Shown piece by piece: positions 1 through 10,600 of a stretch of 64,000 nt of DNA. Source of the stretch: Zonotrichia leucophrys gambelii (Eukaryota > Chordata > Aves > Passeriformes > Passerellidae); contig NC_088170.1 of the NCBI RefSeq assembly GCF_028769735.1, forward strand, positions 44,622,585 to 44,686,584. Reading direction: 5' to 3'. The translations under genes were made by a program, and so were the position numbers. Numbering within the stretch: the first letter of the stretch is position 1; each line of letters opens with the position of its first letter. Under the pieces are notes generated by a model. It was not told where the DNA came from and ran no database searches. It saw only the letters and a program-made list of their open reading frames with translations.

Positions 1-434
1 ACACAGCAAGAGGCTTCCTGCCTGTGGAATCCATGGAAAGGAACCAAGTCATTCACCTATGTCTTATGCCTTTCCTCAAGGTTGGATGTGGAATTTGTCC
101 AGTTCTGCCTGGGTGGTTAAAAAACTCCTTCTGCTGCTCGCATTGTCTCCTGGACTGCCCAGAAAGGAGGTGGGTCTTTTGTGGAGCCTATTACTGTGCA
201 GCTGCAATCTCTCACAAAAGCAAGTTCTGGATCTCATTGCTCTACTGTCATTATGAGTAAGACTTTAATGCGTTAAAAAGTCTAAGAGCAAAGAAATTTC
301 AGCACTTTTTCAGTGGGTTTAGAAATAACATTCTGCCAAGCAGTCTCTTACCACTGCCATTGGCATAATTAAGTAATTATGGCAGTAGGAATCCACAGAG
401 TGCAGACAATTCTGCCAGCATGAGCCCTGGCCTA
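1..434. other. Intergenic sequence, nothing recognised
   Basis: Open frames of 65-78 codons occur at 24-260 but overlap in different frames and carry no domain. Human PNPLA8 lies on this side of THAP5, but I see no PNPLA8 exon here. Confidence 0.5.
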
Positions 435-635
435 GTGATGTGATGGGATCCCTGCGTGTGTGATGGAGTCCCTGGGTGTGTGACGGGGTCCCTGGGAGTG
501 TGATGGGGTCCCTGGGTGTATGATGGGTCCCTGGGTGTGTGATGGGGTCCTTGGGTGTATGATGGGGTCCTCTGGGTGTGTGATGGATCCCTGGGTGTGT
601 GATGGGTCCCTGTGTGTGTGGTGGTGTCCCTGGGA
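435..635. repeat. Minisatellite, about 10 copies of a 19-21 bp unit
   Basis: The unit is close to TGTGATGGGGTCCCTGGGTG, with substitutions and 1-2 base indels between copies. It is G-rich on the plus strand. The Thr/His/Pro-rich open frames on the minus strand at 319-826 are simply translations of this array. Confidence 0.95.
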
Positions 636-2149
636 GATGGACCATCTCTCAGTGACAGGGAAAGGCTGCTAAGCTGTCCTAGAGCTTTGCTGAGGCAGCA
701 CTGGATCTGCTGAAGTGCAGGACATGGATTTGTGTGTATGACATTAACCTGCAGCTCGGTGGCATCATCCAGGAAGAGGAGGCATCGAGTCGTGCATAAA
801 GCAATCAGGAACAAAGTGTGTGTCACTGTTAAACCTCAGTCAGAACCTAAGCAAGCCTCGTGCTGCCACTTGCACACTCTTCCTGGTGGGATGGGGAGAG
901 AGAATCAGAAGAATAAAAGTGAGAGGATTTGTGGGTTGATTATAAAGACAGTTTAACAGGGAAAGCAAAAGCTATACATGCAAGCAAGTAAAAAATGAAA
1001 TTAATTCACCACTTGTCATCGGCAGGCAGACAGAGTTTAAGTGGCAAGTGATTTAAGTGGAATAATTACAAATTCACTGTGGTAAAAAAAGCGAAAAAAG
1101 ATCAAAGACATTGAATGAGGGATCTAGACAGACTTCTAAGGAATGCTTGTGATGTATGCAAGAGTGCAGTCAATATTTGCTCTTCTGATGCAAGAAAGCA
1201 CAAAAGAGAAACTCTGGACAGCTGTTAGTCTGAGAGGAATCAAAAATCCCCTGTAGCTGTCCCTGCATTCAGAATTAGAGATAAATTTCACATAATGAGA
1301 GCGATGAATTCAGAAGACAGAAAATCATGGTAAATGGGCACCAGTTTATTCCAGACAGAATGCCACTTTTTGTAGGTATATTTAATAAAACTGGTGGGAT
1401 TTAAATAAAGACCCAGGAGAAAGCAAATGCCAAACTACTACAGTAGCCAGTGGAAAAGAAATAGAGCTGAACAATTCAACAGGTGACTTAAGAAAACAGA
1501 TTGCATCTGTTAAATATGTACTGTTGAAGTAATTACTTACATCAGTGGAAGTGGAAAGTCAAAAGATTTTTTAAAAATTTGATGTAAATGAATATTTATT
1601 GAAAAGATAAATGTTCACATTTGACTTGGATCAAGATAAGCCCAATTCATTACAAAAGGAGTAATGACTCAGTGCACTACTCAGATGCAGAGCTGCAATT
1701 GTACAGAAGCAGTTTCCACTGGATCCTAAGGAGTAACATATAGCACAAGTGCCCATAACGCTTAGTGAAATAAAATTGTGTGTGTGCAGGGCTGCGCTCT
1801 ATGGTTAGGAAACACTGAAATTGCACTGCACATGTAGCATCTAATTCAGAGGAGTTTATGCTATTTCTCCTTACCTGTAATAATTAGCCCACATAAATAA
1901 AATAAATTCAGGGTTAGCGTATAACTGAAGCAAAGGACCCAGACATTCCTCCCTGCCAGCAGCAACAGCCAACTGCAATGCTGAATACTTTTAAATGAAT
2001 TTATCCACTCTGGGCCCATTGGTCCAAAACACACTCTGAAAGGAAATCTGTAGACCTGGTGAGAGGCTTGTTGAGTTACTGAGTTTTTCTGCCTATAATC
2101 TAGGACTGAGACAAAGTTCATTTCTCCAGAGCAGCCCTCACAGTGCTGC
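636..2149. other. Intergenic AT-rich sequence, nothing recognised
   Basis: I see no gene, RNA or clear transposon in this 1.5-kb stretch. The scattered short open frames have no domain content. Confidence 0.5.
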
Positions 2150-2657
2150 ACTGTGCACTGGTAGTTGCAAAGGTGCTGGTAACACAGCAGTGTTTTGGCT
2201 GCAGTGAGCAGAGCTGGCACAGCATCAGCACAGTCTCCCCGGGTTCCTGGCCAGGGGTGGGCATGATCCCAGGATGGGACACAACCAGGACAGCTGACCC
2301 AAGTAGTCCAAAGGGATATTCCATACCATATGGTGTCAGCTCACATATAAAAGCTAAGGGAAGGAAGAGAAGGGGAGGAATTTGTTATTCACAGTATTTG
2401 TCTTTTGGAGCAACCCCTATGCGTGCTGAAGCACTGCTTCCTGGGAAGTGGCTGAATGTCATTGCCAATATGAAGCAGAGAGTTAACCCTTCTTTTTCTC
2501 TCTCTTTGCTTGTGTGTCTGTCAACATTTGCTTTTGCTTTAGTAAACTGCCTTATCTCAACCTATGAGTTGTTTTCCATCTTGTTTTCTCTCCTCTGTCC
2601 AGCTGAGAGAGATAGAATAGCTTAGTGGGCACTTGGCATCCAGCCAAAGTCAACTCA
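2150..2657 (+). mobile_element. Decayed ERVL-type LTR (probably solo)
   Basis: The order of sequence blocks matches avian ERVL LTRs as I know them. GGACAGCTGACCCAAG at about 2289 and GGGATATTCCATACCATATGG at about 2312-2332 are followed by a TATA-like CATATAAAAGC at 2345-2355. Next come TAGTAAACTGCC at about 2541, CTCAACCTATGAG, and a 3' end near CATCCAGCCAAAGTCAACTCA at 2638-2658. The usual polyadenylation hexamer is mutated. The 5' end and any target duplication are not clear, and no internal ERV genes are seen. The 160-codon open frame at 2143 is translated LTR. Confidence 0.65.
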
Positions 2658-4244
2658 AGAAACTCCATAAAAGAAAGGGAAATTGGGCATTTTTGATTTC
2701 CCCCCATGTTTAAAGAAATCTATGCCATGAACAGTATTCTCAATTTTAATATTGTAAGCCACTAGTAAAAGCAGAAGTATATCAGCAATAAAAATCCCAT
2801 GTTAAACCCCACAAATTTTGGTGGGAATAGAGCTTTGCTGAGACAAGAGCTCATGGTATTGCAACTCTTTTGCCATGTCTGAGTTCTCCCTGCCATTTAA
2901 TGACTACAGTAAACTTTTGAAATGAGTTGTCAGTCTTAAAATATACAGCATTAGCAAAGGGTTTGTAGTATATTCATGAGACTTCTAAAATTGCCAAATA
3001 ATTTAGGAGTTTCATATAGCATTTTGTAAATCACTTAGAAAGATCTCTTACTTTGTAAAACATTACAAAATGTGCAGTTCAGAGACACCACCTGGACAAT
3101 GTTCCCGAGACGGGATCAGAAATAGCAGCAATGTTTCCACAGTACACAGGATACCCCTTGTGATTTCATAGCACACAAGGCAGAACAGGAATGTTCTCTT
3201 GTTCCAGGGAGGGCAAAATGAGTGAGTCAGAGACATGGTAAATAACTCACCATATTGTAAGGGACCTTTGTCCTTTGGCAATTTTACCAAGAACAGCCTG
3301 TGCTTCAAGCTGAAAGAAGTTAAGGAGTTGCAGGACAAAGCAAGCCTAATCCAGGGGTTACTAATGCAGACTAACCTCCTACAGCACTGTGCTTTAGCAG
3401 CCCAACTTCTGCACTTCAAGATACCCCAAGTCTCAAAAATTTTGAAATTGGAACTTATTATGTAGTTGGAGTACAGCTTTGTAGCTAGTGTGAACTGATT
3501 CTCAATTCCTTATGAACAGTTTATAAAGTGTGTAAAAGACAATATAAATAATATTGAAAAGGAACCATTTGCTTCAATCCTAGACTGAACTTAAGGTGGT
3601 GGGGATGACACCATTTTGAATAACGAAAACTATTCTCAAGCAGTCTAATGGTTGTAGAATATAATACACTACAAGAGTACAGCTGGAAGGGGTGTAACAA
3701 GGATCACCCAGCACAGCTACGATGCCAAGTCAGTAACCAGACAATCTAGGACTTTTTCACTGTACTAGAACATACAGCAAGGCACACAGACAGAATAAGC
3801 AGAAGGTATTTAAGCAAATGATTTTCCTTGAAATGAATTATGGTATCTGTCTACTATAGTGACAACCCATGCCCCAGAAATAGTTAATAAAATCGGGAAA
3901 AGGGAGTAAATTTCTAGTTTTGTAATTCTGTTTCTTGCAAAGTAAAATTCTGCTACTTTCACTAGCAACCTGCTCTGCAAAACATTGTTTCCTTCAGTGT
4001 ATTATTAAGGGTATCTGCATTACCAAGCTGTAGGCTGGAACAGGATCAGTGCAGACAGCACTCACTAAATAGAGCTTTCCCTTTTACTAACTAGCAAATA
4101 CATCTGTGATTAAGATTGCTTTCCACTTGAGCTGAATCATAACAAAAAAAAAATTAAAAAAGAGATGGGCCTGTCCAGTGGAACCGTATTCTTATGAGAA
4201 TTTTTTCTCATAAGAATTTGTTTCTAGAAACAAAGGAAAGAAAA
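2658..4244. other. Intergenic sequence between LTR remnant and THAP5
   Basis: AT-rich DNA with no recognised gene. The region around 3655-3720 faintly resembles a minus-strand CR1 3' end, but too weakly to call. A perfect hairpin lies at 4188-4217. Confidence 0.5.
4188..4217. repeat. Perfect 13-bp inverted repeat with a 4-base loop
   Basis: ATTCTTATGAGAA at 4188-4200 and its exact complement TTCTCATAAGAAT at 4205-4217 flank TTTT. It lies just beyond the probable THAP5 transcript end. It lacks the GC-rich stem of a classical terminator and its function is unknown. Confidence 0.9.
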
Positions 4245-4730
4245 CACCCTTTATGCAGAAACAATTTTAATAAAATCAAAGCATACAAAAAACTATCAGA
4301 AGAATTGTTATAGGAACAGAAAACTAAAGAGCAATTTTGACCTCACTGGACAATGCATATGACAATGTACATACATAATTGTTCATCCTGTATGCTTATT
4401 CTGTCCATTCTACTGCTGTCCCCAATGCAGGCATTGCATGTTTCAGAGAAGCCTGCAGCTAAGAAAGGGTTAAATTATCTTTTACTGACTTGATTCACAC
4501 ATTTAAGGAAACTTTGCCCAATTTGGGTTGTTTTTTTAATTTTACTTGCCAGTCATGTTGTACAGACAACATTCTACCACTTAGCTTTGTTTGATGTAAC
4601 ATTTTAAAGAATGCTATTCACATGATTTTCATTAGATGTTTAAAACACCACAACTGGAAAAAAGTTAATTTGTCCAAAAGTACAGTCAAAGAGGTTAAAA
4701 AGATATTTGGGAACCATCAACTGAAAGCCT
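4245..4730 (-). other. THAP5: THAP5 3' UTR (end uncertain)
   Basis: No canonical AATAAA follows the THAP5 stop on the minus strand. Two ATTAAA variants do: 4540-4535, with a GU-rich stretch near 4503-4494, and 4271-4266, followed by a GGGTGTTTTC stretch near 4252-4243. I place the transcript end at the second by inference. A 13-bp hairpin at 4188-4217 lies just past it. Confidence 0.35.
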
Positions 4731-5666
4731 TTACTGTATCACAGTCACTTCAAGTGTTGTAAAGTAGTTTTCTACCAACTTCAGCTTTTCTTCAGAAAGC
4801 AGGTTTTCTTGCTTCAATTGTCTAATAAGAGCTTCCAAGGACCTGAGTCTCCCCAAAGTTTTTACCTCTTGCATTTCAAGTAAAGTTATCTTAGAGTGGA
4901 GTTTTGAAATTTTTTGCCAAAGGTGATCTCTGTCTATGTCTTGTCTGCAGTATGAATGCTCAGTCTGCAGTATTTCATTTCCATCATATCCAATCACTTC
5001 TGTCTCCTCTGTGTCAAGAAACTCTTCCTTAACAGGCAGACAAGAAGTATTTACTGTTTCAGGCTCTTCAGGACTCTCAGCTGGCATAATAATAGCAATG
5101 ACAGACTCTTCAGTTCCACTGAACTGTTCAATAGTTTGTGTGACTGTACTCAGTAAAACTGCATCTTCACTTGTCTGCACTTCAGAACAGACCACGTGAG
5201 GGACAGAATTCTCAACTGCATATTCAGTAACCAACCCTAAAGCACTGTCCAGTTTCAGAGATGAATTCAAGCAGTCAGAGTCTGTAAATTGCAGGACTGT
5301 AGCTGTACAACCCCCTGAATCCTCTATAGAAGTATGAACACCGGTAGCCTCCATGCCCTGGACTGCTGCTGTCATTAGAATAGGATTAGGCTGATGTAGG
5401 TACTGCCTAGATGAACTGTCAAGGATGACATGGTCTGCCTGAAAGCCACCTTCATGTGGAAGGTTCAAGTTTTGAATTTGTAAAGGTTCACTCAGTGCAG
5501 TTGAGCAAACCACTTCTGCTTTTTCCTCTACATTTTGTGCAATTATAGAATTTTTCTTTGGTGTACAAGGTTCAAGTGGTACAGACTCTTTCTCTGACAC
5601 AACATTTGTTTCTTCCTGGTCTTTTTTCTGTACCTGCTGTGAACTGTTTTGAGAAGAATCTTTTTC
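4731..5666 (-). CDS. THAP5: THAP5 coding exon 3 (acidic region, HCF-binding motif, coiled coil)
   Basis: The exon is entered through a good polypyrimidine acceptor, CTCCTCTAG|GAA, at 5668-5666 in phase 0. It encodes residues 92-402. The first 200 or so residues are low-complexity, acidic and Ser/Thr-rich and look fast-evolving. The last 76 residues, from EHSY onward, are dense in Leu, Lys and Glu and match the conserved THAP5 C-terminus. The stop TAA is at 4733-4731. Confidence 0.93.
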   Translation of the reverse strand, partial: EKDSSQNSSQQVQKKDQEETNVVSEKESVPLEPCTPKKNSIIAQNVEEKAEVVCSTALSEPLQIQNLNLPHEGGFQADHVILDSSSRQYLHQPNPILMTAAVQGMEATGVHTSIEDSGGCTATVLQFTDSDCLNSSLKLDSALGLVTEYAVENSVPHVVCSEVQTSEDAVLLSTVTQTIEQFSGTEESVIAIIMPAESPEEPETVNTSCLPVKEEFLDTEETEVIGYDGNEILQTEHSYCRQDIDRDHLWQKISKLHSKITLLEMQEVKTLGRLRSLEALIRQLKQENLLSEEKLKLVENYFTTLEVTVIQ

Positions 5667-8600
5667 CTAGAGGAGACAAAAAAAACCAAACAAGAAAATC
5701 ATCACCTTATAAAAAAAATCACGGAGTATTAAAAAAATATGCAGATCTCATTTCATAGCACTATATTGCAAAAGGACTAACTTAGATGAGCACTGCTTAA
5801 AAATTACATCAGAGGCCCAAGAATTCATGTAAGCATCTTTCACAACTTTGCTTCAGGCTCTACATTTAAAAATACTATTTTAAAGCTGTAAAAGCAATGG
5901 TAGTGTTTGGGTTTCTAGTTTTGGTTGTTTTTTTTTGTTTTTTTTTACTGTGGAGTTTTTTATTTGATTTATTGTGGGATTCTTTCAAACTAGGGAATTT
6001 GGATATGAGATACAGTAATTATTCTCATAAGAAATTTAACATTTTCCATAGTAAATGCTTCTGCAATCTCCAGTTAAAAAAAGATATTGAACCTCCAATC
6101 AAACTAGGGGAAGTTGTTCTTCCTTTACATTATGGAATCACATACACATGCTTTGTGTTGACAAACTGTACTGATGGACAGGAATTCTATTTTTTTAAAT
6201 AAAATATAATTATCTGACAGATTAGACAATGTGCATAACATCAACAGTTGGTTAGCTTCATACTACAAAACAAAAAAAAAGGACAGAAATAGATGACCTC
6301 ATCATCTGGGGAAGAGAAAATGGTTGGCACAGCGGTGCTTTTCAAGTAGCGTATTCCCCACCGCACGTCCAGGGAATCGGGGGTGAAATGGTCACTGCAG
6401 AGGAGCTGGTGCTTGCTTGGAGTCCAGGAATCCCGCTTCATGTTCCGCAACCACTTCTCCAGTCTCTCTTTGTCATGAAGTGGGAATCTGTTGGGGAGCA
6501 CGAGACAGAGAGTACTTTGGACCTTATTAACATAAGAGAATTGATAGACAAAATGCCTTGCTAAAGCAAATGGAACTTTGAAAATTAGATCTAGATAGAA
6601 GAAATTAGATCTAGAAAGAAATTAGATCTAGAAAGAAGATTTAATCAGACAGGTTTACCGGAAAAAGAAAATCCTATTAAACTCTGCAAGCAAGAGATGT
6701 TGCTATATGCATAAGTTTGTGCATGTGATTCTTACCTAATCATTGTAGTATACATTACTAGTCTCCCTAAAACAGTATATAAGTGCTTGTACCCCACAAT
6801 AAAATGGGATTCTGATCACCAAGTCAGTCTTCCCATCTCTCTCCATCATCAAAAAGAATCTTTTTAAAGCAGCCAAAAAGACAAACAAGAAAATATACAA
6901 AACCCCCTGTTATTGTTGTCTTTCTTTGTTTTAAATAAGAATATTAGAAGGTAGCCTTCCTTTAGAAAAGATTACAATAAATTTTTTTCAAAAATTTTAA
7001 GTATTAAATGCTTATCTGGATGTCATGTACATGTTAATCCAATCATTATATACATTATTTCTAGTTGGGTATTTGCTCTGGAATTCAGAAGCAGAATTTC
7101 TGATTTCTAGTAGCTAAGGATTTCAGAATCCATGGCCAAGATGTTTTGAAAGGCTTGATCCTGCAACACTTGCTCAGAAAGCAGTTCTGCTGAAGGGAGG
7201 TGAAATACTGAGACATAATTTAAACAAAGTTAAGACTGGTCCTCATTTTATTAATAGTATTTCTCAGGCTTATTTGTCTTTCTAGACACAACTAGTAATT
7301 TCTGTTTAACAGAGTACCTCCTAATACATGCTCCTCTCTGGATTATCAGATAATCTGGCAACGTAAATATTTCCAATACAGGTTTGAAATTTTGTTCAAA
7401 AAGTAAATGCAAGCAAATGCAAAGCATTTCTATATTTTGTGTTTCAGCAATTAAACTTTCTCATAATGTTAGGAGCCCACATCATATTTTATAGTTTAGA
7501 ATTAACTTTTCAATCATCTAACCTACCTGAAAAGGCAAATTATGAGTATACACCCTCATTAAAAAAAAAATTGACTTTAAAAATACATGCAAATGGTCAG
7601 ACATCAGAAAGAGAACTAAATTAAAATGTATGACATGTGTGACAACATGTAATTTACTTAATGACAGGCAATACACAAATGAAAGGGAAATTAAAAGCTT
7701 ATTATGATGCATGCACAGTCAAGAAGTGATGGTAACAGGAACATGAACATTCAGACCACTCTTGTCTCTCACCTCTTCTCAGTCAGGTATCAGGGTATTT
7801 GAAATGTACTTGAAATGTTTCTCTGGTGTATATCAATTTTACTTTAACTCTAGCATATAACCACATATGATACATAAGTGTCATTCAAACTATAAATTGA
7901 ATTCTGAGCACTGTGAAGTGACTACTGTTTAGAAATCAATATTCCTGAGCATCGTGAGCAACAATAATTACAAAGCAAAAATTTTTTCTTCTGTTATCCC
8001 ACTCTAAAATCCCAGAAGCTGCAGGTTTCCTCCAAAAGCCACACATAGCAGCAGACTCTTACACAGGCCCTGTGTTCCAAAACTGCAAACTCAGGTGATT
8101 TTGAGAGAAAGAGTGCTGAAATTCACAGCACAAAGGTGCATGTCTTTACCCCTTCCCCAATCTTTTGAATTTCTTGCCCTGTAAGTCTTCAAATTACCAA
8201 GGAAACAGAGCAGGCATTTGATGCACCCAGCTCTGCGTATCTGCAGGAATGCAAGGAATAATGCAAGGAATAAGAACACAGTAACCTCTGAAGAACAAGT
8301 TAAAGGTTCAGGCTTTTCAAATCCTGTCTGCTTAGATCATGTACACCCAGTGCCAGCACTGCAGGTATGACAGAGCATGCTCCTCGGTAACACAGCTTAG
8401 CCTGGCTGTCACTACAGAGGCCCAGAAAAGTCTCCCAGGAAGACGATGGCTTCCTTTCATTGAAGGTCATGTCATGACTCACACCCTCTCCAAGCAGGCC
8501 TTGAGAGCACTTGCTCCCACTGCAGTTACCCTCACAACACAGGACCCACTGTTCTACCCAGACTCAACCAGCTTCAGATGGAAAATAAAATAATCTGTAG

Positions 8601-10373
8601 CAAGAGAAGGGTCTGATAGTGAAAGTTATTTTAGCTTAAAGGCAACTTTGCTAAAATCTGCTCATGCTTCAACTCCTCACTAATCAACAGAATCTGTTCT
8701 CTAGCATAAACAAGACACAAAAAAAGGGGAACTGGAAAGAGGAAGTGGACAGAATTTATTTAGCAGCTGCCATCACTACACAAGTCAAAGATGTGAAGAA
8801 ATAAAACAAAGAAGAGCAGTCAGGCCAGTTGAGATTAGGTGACAAAGGGTTTGGAAGGGGCTCAGACCCCAGCCACAGAGCAGCAGAGGACTTCAGTGGC
8901 GGTAAGAGGCAAGGGAATAAAACTTGCAATTCATGTCAGCAGCAGTCACTAGTATAAGGCAAGAGCAATCTATAAATCAAATCTCAGCACCCCTTCTACA
9001 GGATCATGAAACTCAGAATGGAGCACAACTCAAAGGCTAGATAAACCAGCTAAGTTTTGGCAACCATCTCCATACTGATGCCATACATTTGAATATGTAT
9101 GTGTACATGTCTCAGTGCTCAAACTTGTTTTGATTATCGACATGACATGCATGCTCTCTAAAGCATAAGGGAAAATAAATTATTTTCCTCATTGTTTTAT
9201 GATGCATTCCATGTTAGAAATGTGCCAGGGAAATAAGCTTTCCTTCAATCTAAAATAAAATTTCTTTCAAAGTAGTCTTCCTGTAGGTCTTCCCACACAG
9301 CCTTCCTGATATTGGAATAACTATGACTAATCAGACACTGAAAGGAAACCTAGTTTGGGGTATAAATTTTACCAAAACAGATTTTGAGGCTAATTGTGAA
9401 ATTTATTTTTCAAATTTTGCTTAAGTTCGGTTAAGCGACAAACAGGTCCATACTTTTATTCTACACAAATACATTAATATGTAGTTACCTGCACTGTGCT
9501 TCTCTCAGGATTGTCAAATACTGTTTATAACTCACCATCCTGGGAAGAGACAGCCACGTAACCACAACAGGACAGAGGTTACTGCAGGCCTGGGATGGCG
9601 ACTGCTCCATGCAGAGTCTGCACAGCACAATGAGCCACCATAAACTGGTTTTGGCAACCGAAGCAGCTAAATTCCAGCTAACTCAGCTGCTTCCAAACAA
9701 CCAGCAACGCCTCTGTTCACAGCACAGGTAAGGTAGTAATTCTAGTGGCAAAGTTTGATGTTAAGGAATAATTTTATGTTTACTAGCTCACTCTTCCGGG
9801 CCCTTCTCCTGGCATATAAACCGTAATACACAAGGCATTTCACCATCAAGCCTCCCCTAGTGACTGCCCTGCTGGAACATCGCTTCCACAGAGGCAGCAG
9901 CGAAAGAGAGTCAGAAGTGCAAGTTCTATTTTTCAGTCGAATCTCCTTGCTCTTCACTTCACGGACCCTCTGCACCTATTCCAGAGTCCTCAGACGCTGC
10001 CGTGCCATCGCCCCCTCCCCCAAGTTCCGTCTGTCCGTCTGTCCTGTGCGAGGGACGGTGCGTGCAATTGCACCTCAGCGGTCCGCTCTTTATTCCTACA
10101 CCTTCCCTTCCCCCAGGGGTCAGCGTCCTTTCCCTCCAGCCCCCCGGGAGCAGGCGGGGTTCCAAGGCGACCACCAGCGTGGTCCACCCGTGGCAATGAG
10201 TCTTTCGGCCATTGACTTCCGCGGTGGGGCTCCCTACCGCCGCCACGGCCAGCGCTCGCCCAGGCCCTGCCCCACTCCGCGCCCACTCACGGGTAGAAGC
10301 TGAGCTTGCGCTTGTCCTTGGCGCTCTGGCCGCCGCGGTTCTTGCAGCGGGTGGCGGCGCAGTACCGCGGCAT
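4731..10373 (-). CDS. THAP5: THAP5, THAP domain-containing protein 5 (three coding exons)
   Basis: Joining 10373-10291, 6487-6298 and 5666-4731 (minus strand) gives an open 402-residue protein ending in TAA; human THAP5 is about 395 residues. Seen: an N-terminal THAP domain, residues 1-85, with C2CH zinc ligands C5, C10, C58 and H61 and the family's AVPTIF box at 80-85. A long acidic, Ser/Thr-rich middle follows. An EHSY tetrapeptide at 327-330 fits the [D/E]HxY HCF-1-binding motif, and a leucine-rich coiled coil spans about 339-385. THAP domains bind DNA in a zinc-dependent way; THAP5 is described as a nuclear transcriptional regulator linked to cell-cycle control and apoptosis. Codon phases match at both junctions. 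The start sits in a strong GCCGCCATGC context. DNAJB9 lies head to head upstream, as in mammals. Identification is firm; the exon 2 donor is the weakest point of the model. Confidence 0.95.
5667..6297 (-). other. THAP5: THAP5 intron 2
   Basis: This is a 631-base AT-rich intron. The first 57 bases hold the read-through frame from exon 2. I see no gene, clear transposon or RNA in it. A T-rich stretch at about 5926-5960 and a copy of the 12-mer TTCTCATAAGAA at 6021-6032 are the only notable sequences. Confidence 0.7.
6298..6487 (-). CDS. THAP5: THAP5 coding exon 2 (rest of the THAP domain)
   Basis: The acceptor CAACAG|A at 6489-6487 completes the split proline codon. The 190-base exon encodes residues 29-91, including HDKERLEKW, zinc ligands C58 and H61, and AVPTIF. 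The only donor that keeps phase with exon 3 is GAG|GTCATC at 6297, which has a poor U1 match after the GT. Without splicing, the frame continues for 18 more residues and stops in the intron. Confidence 0.88.
6488..10290 (-). other. THAP5: THAP5 intron 1
   Basis: The intron is 3.8 kb of AT-rich sequence that turns GC-rich beyond about 9.95 kb, where the CpG island starts. It contains a three-copy direct repeat at 6582-6638. The open frames in it have no recognisable domains and I treat them as chance. Confidence 0.7.
6582..6638. repeat. Three-copy direct repeat around AATTAGATCTAGA
   Basis: The core AAATTAGATCTAGA occurs three times in 57 bases, with spacers of 17-20 bases and A/G-rich tails (AAGAAG). 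AGATCT is itself palindromic. It lies in THAP5 intron 1 about 100 bases before exon 2 and looks like a local slippage duplication. Confidence 0.8.
10291..10373 (-). CDS. THAP5: THAP5 coding exon 1
   Basis: This exon encodes residues 1-27 plus two bases of codon 28, beginning MPRYCAATRC, which carries zinc ligands C5 and C10. The 3' boundary is a strong donor, CCC|GTGAGT, at 10290-10285. No in-frame alternative ATG lies nearby on this strand. The exon lies inside the CpG island, and its 5' UTR would run into the GGGCC repeat tract at 10384-10458. Confidence 0.95.
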
Positions 10374-10600
10374 GGCGGCAACCCCGGGCCGGGCCGAGCC
10401 CAGCCGAGCTGAGTTGGGCCGGGCCGGGCCGGGCCGGGCCGGGCCGGGCCGGGCCGAGCTGGGCAGGCCGGGGGCGGTGCCGCCTCCCCACAGCGCCCCC
10501 AGCGGCGGGTGGCGGCGGCGCCGAGGTTGCGACCTGCCGCGTGCACCGCGTCACGTGCGCCCCAGCGACCAATGGCGCAGCGCTTCGTGTAGGAACGGCG
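10374..10600. promoter_or_regulatory. Bidirectional promoter core with CACGTG and CCAAT boxes
   Basis: Between the THAP5 start codon (10373, minus) and DNAJB9 exon 1 (plus) there are only about 200 bases. They contain GTCACGTG at 10550-10557, which is an E-box with the ACGTG core used by XBP1 and ATF6-type bZIP factors as well as USF/TFE3. CCAAT follows at 10569-10573. Nine bases after CCAAT comes CTTCG, which matches the ER-stress element half-site CCACG at three of five positions. DNAJB9 is a known unfolded-protein-response target, so the arrangement fits, but binding is inferred. Confidence 0.65.
10384..10458. repeat. GGGCC pentanucleotide tract in the THAP5 leader
   Basis: The plus strand carries several GGGCC units interrupted by GAGCC/GAGCT variants, with an uninterrupted block at about 10418-10453. 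The minus strand, which would be the THAP5 5' UTR sense, reads GGCCC. It lies inside the CpG island between the two genes. The copy number is likely to vary between individuals. Confidence 0.9.

Noticed and set aside
319..826. Thr/His/Pro repeat proteins on the minus strand
   Set aside because: They are translations of the minisatellite at 435-635.
2143..2625. A 160-codon open frame on the plus strand
   Set aside because: The nucleotide sequence matches an ERVL-type LTR, which is non-coding.
3655..3720. Possible minus-strand CR1 3' end (CTGGAAGGGGTGTAACAAGG then ATCACCCAG)
   Set aside because: Resemblance is limited to a few short words and there is no terminal repeat.
1..4244. Possible PNPLA8 exon, since PNPLA8 neighbours THAP5 in mammals
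   Set aside because: No patatin-type motif, coding exon or CpG-island first exon is visible here; the gene probably lies further left.
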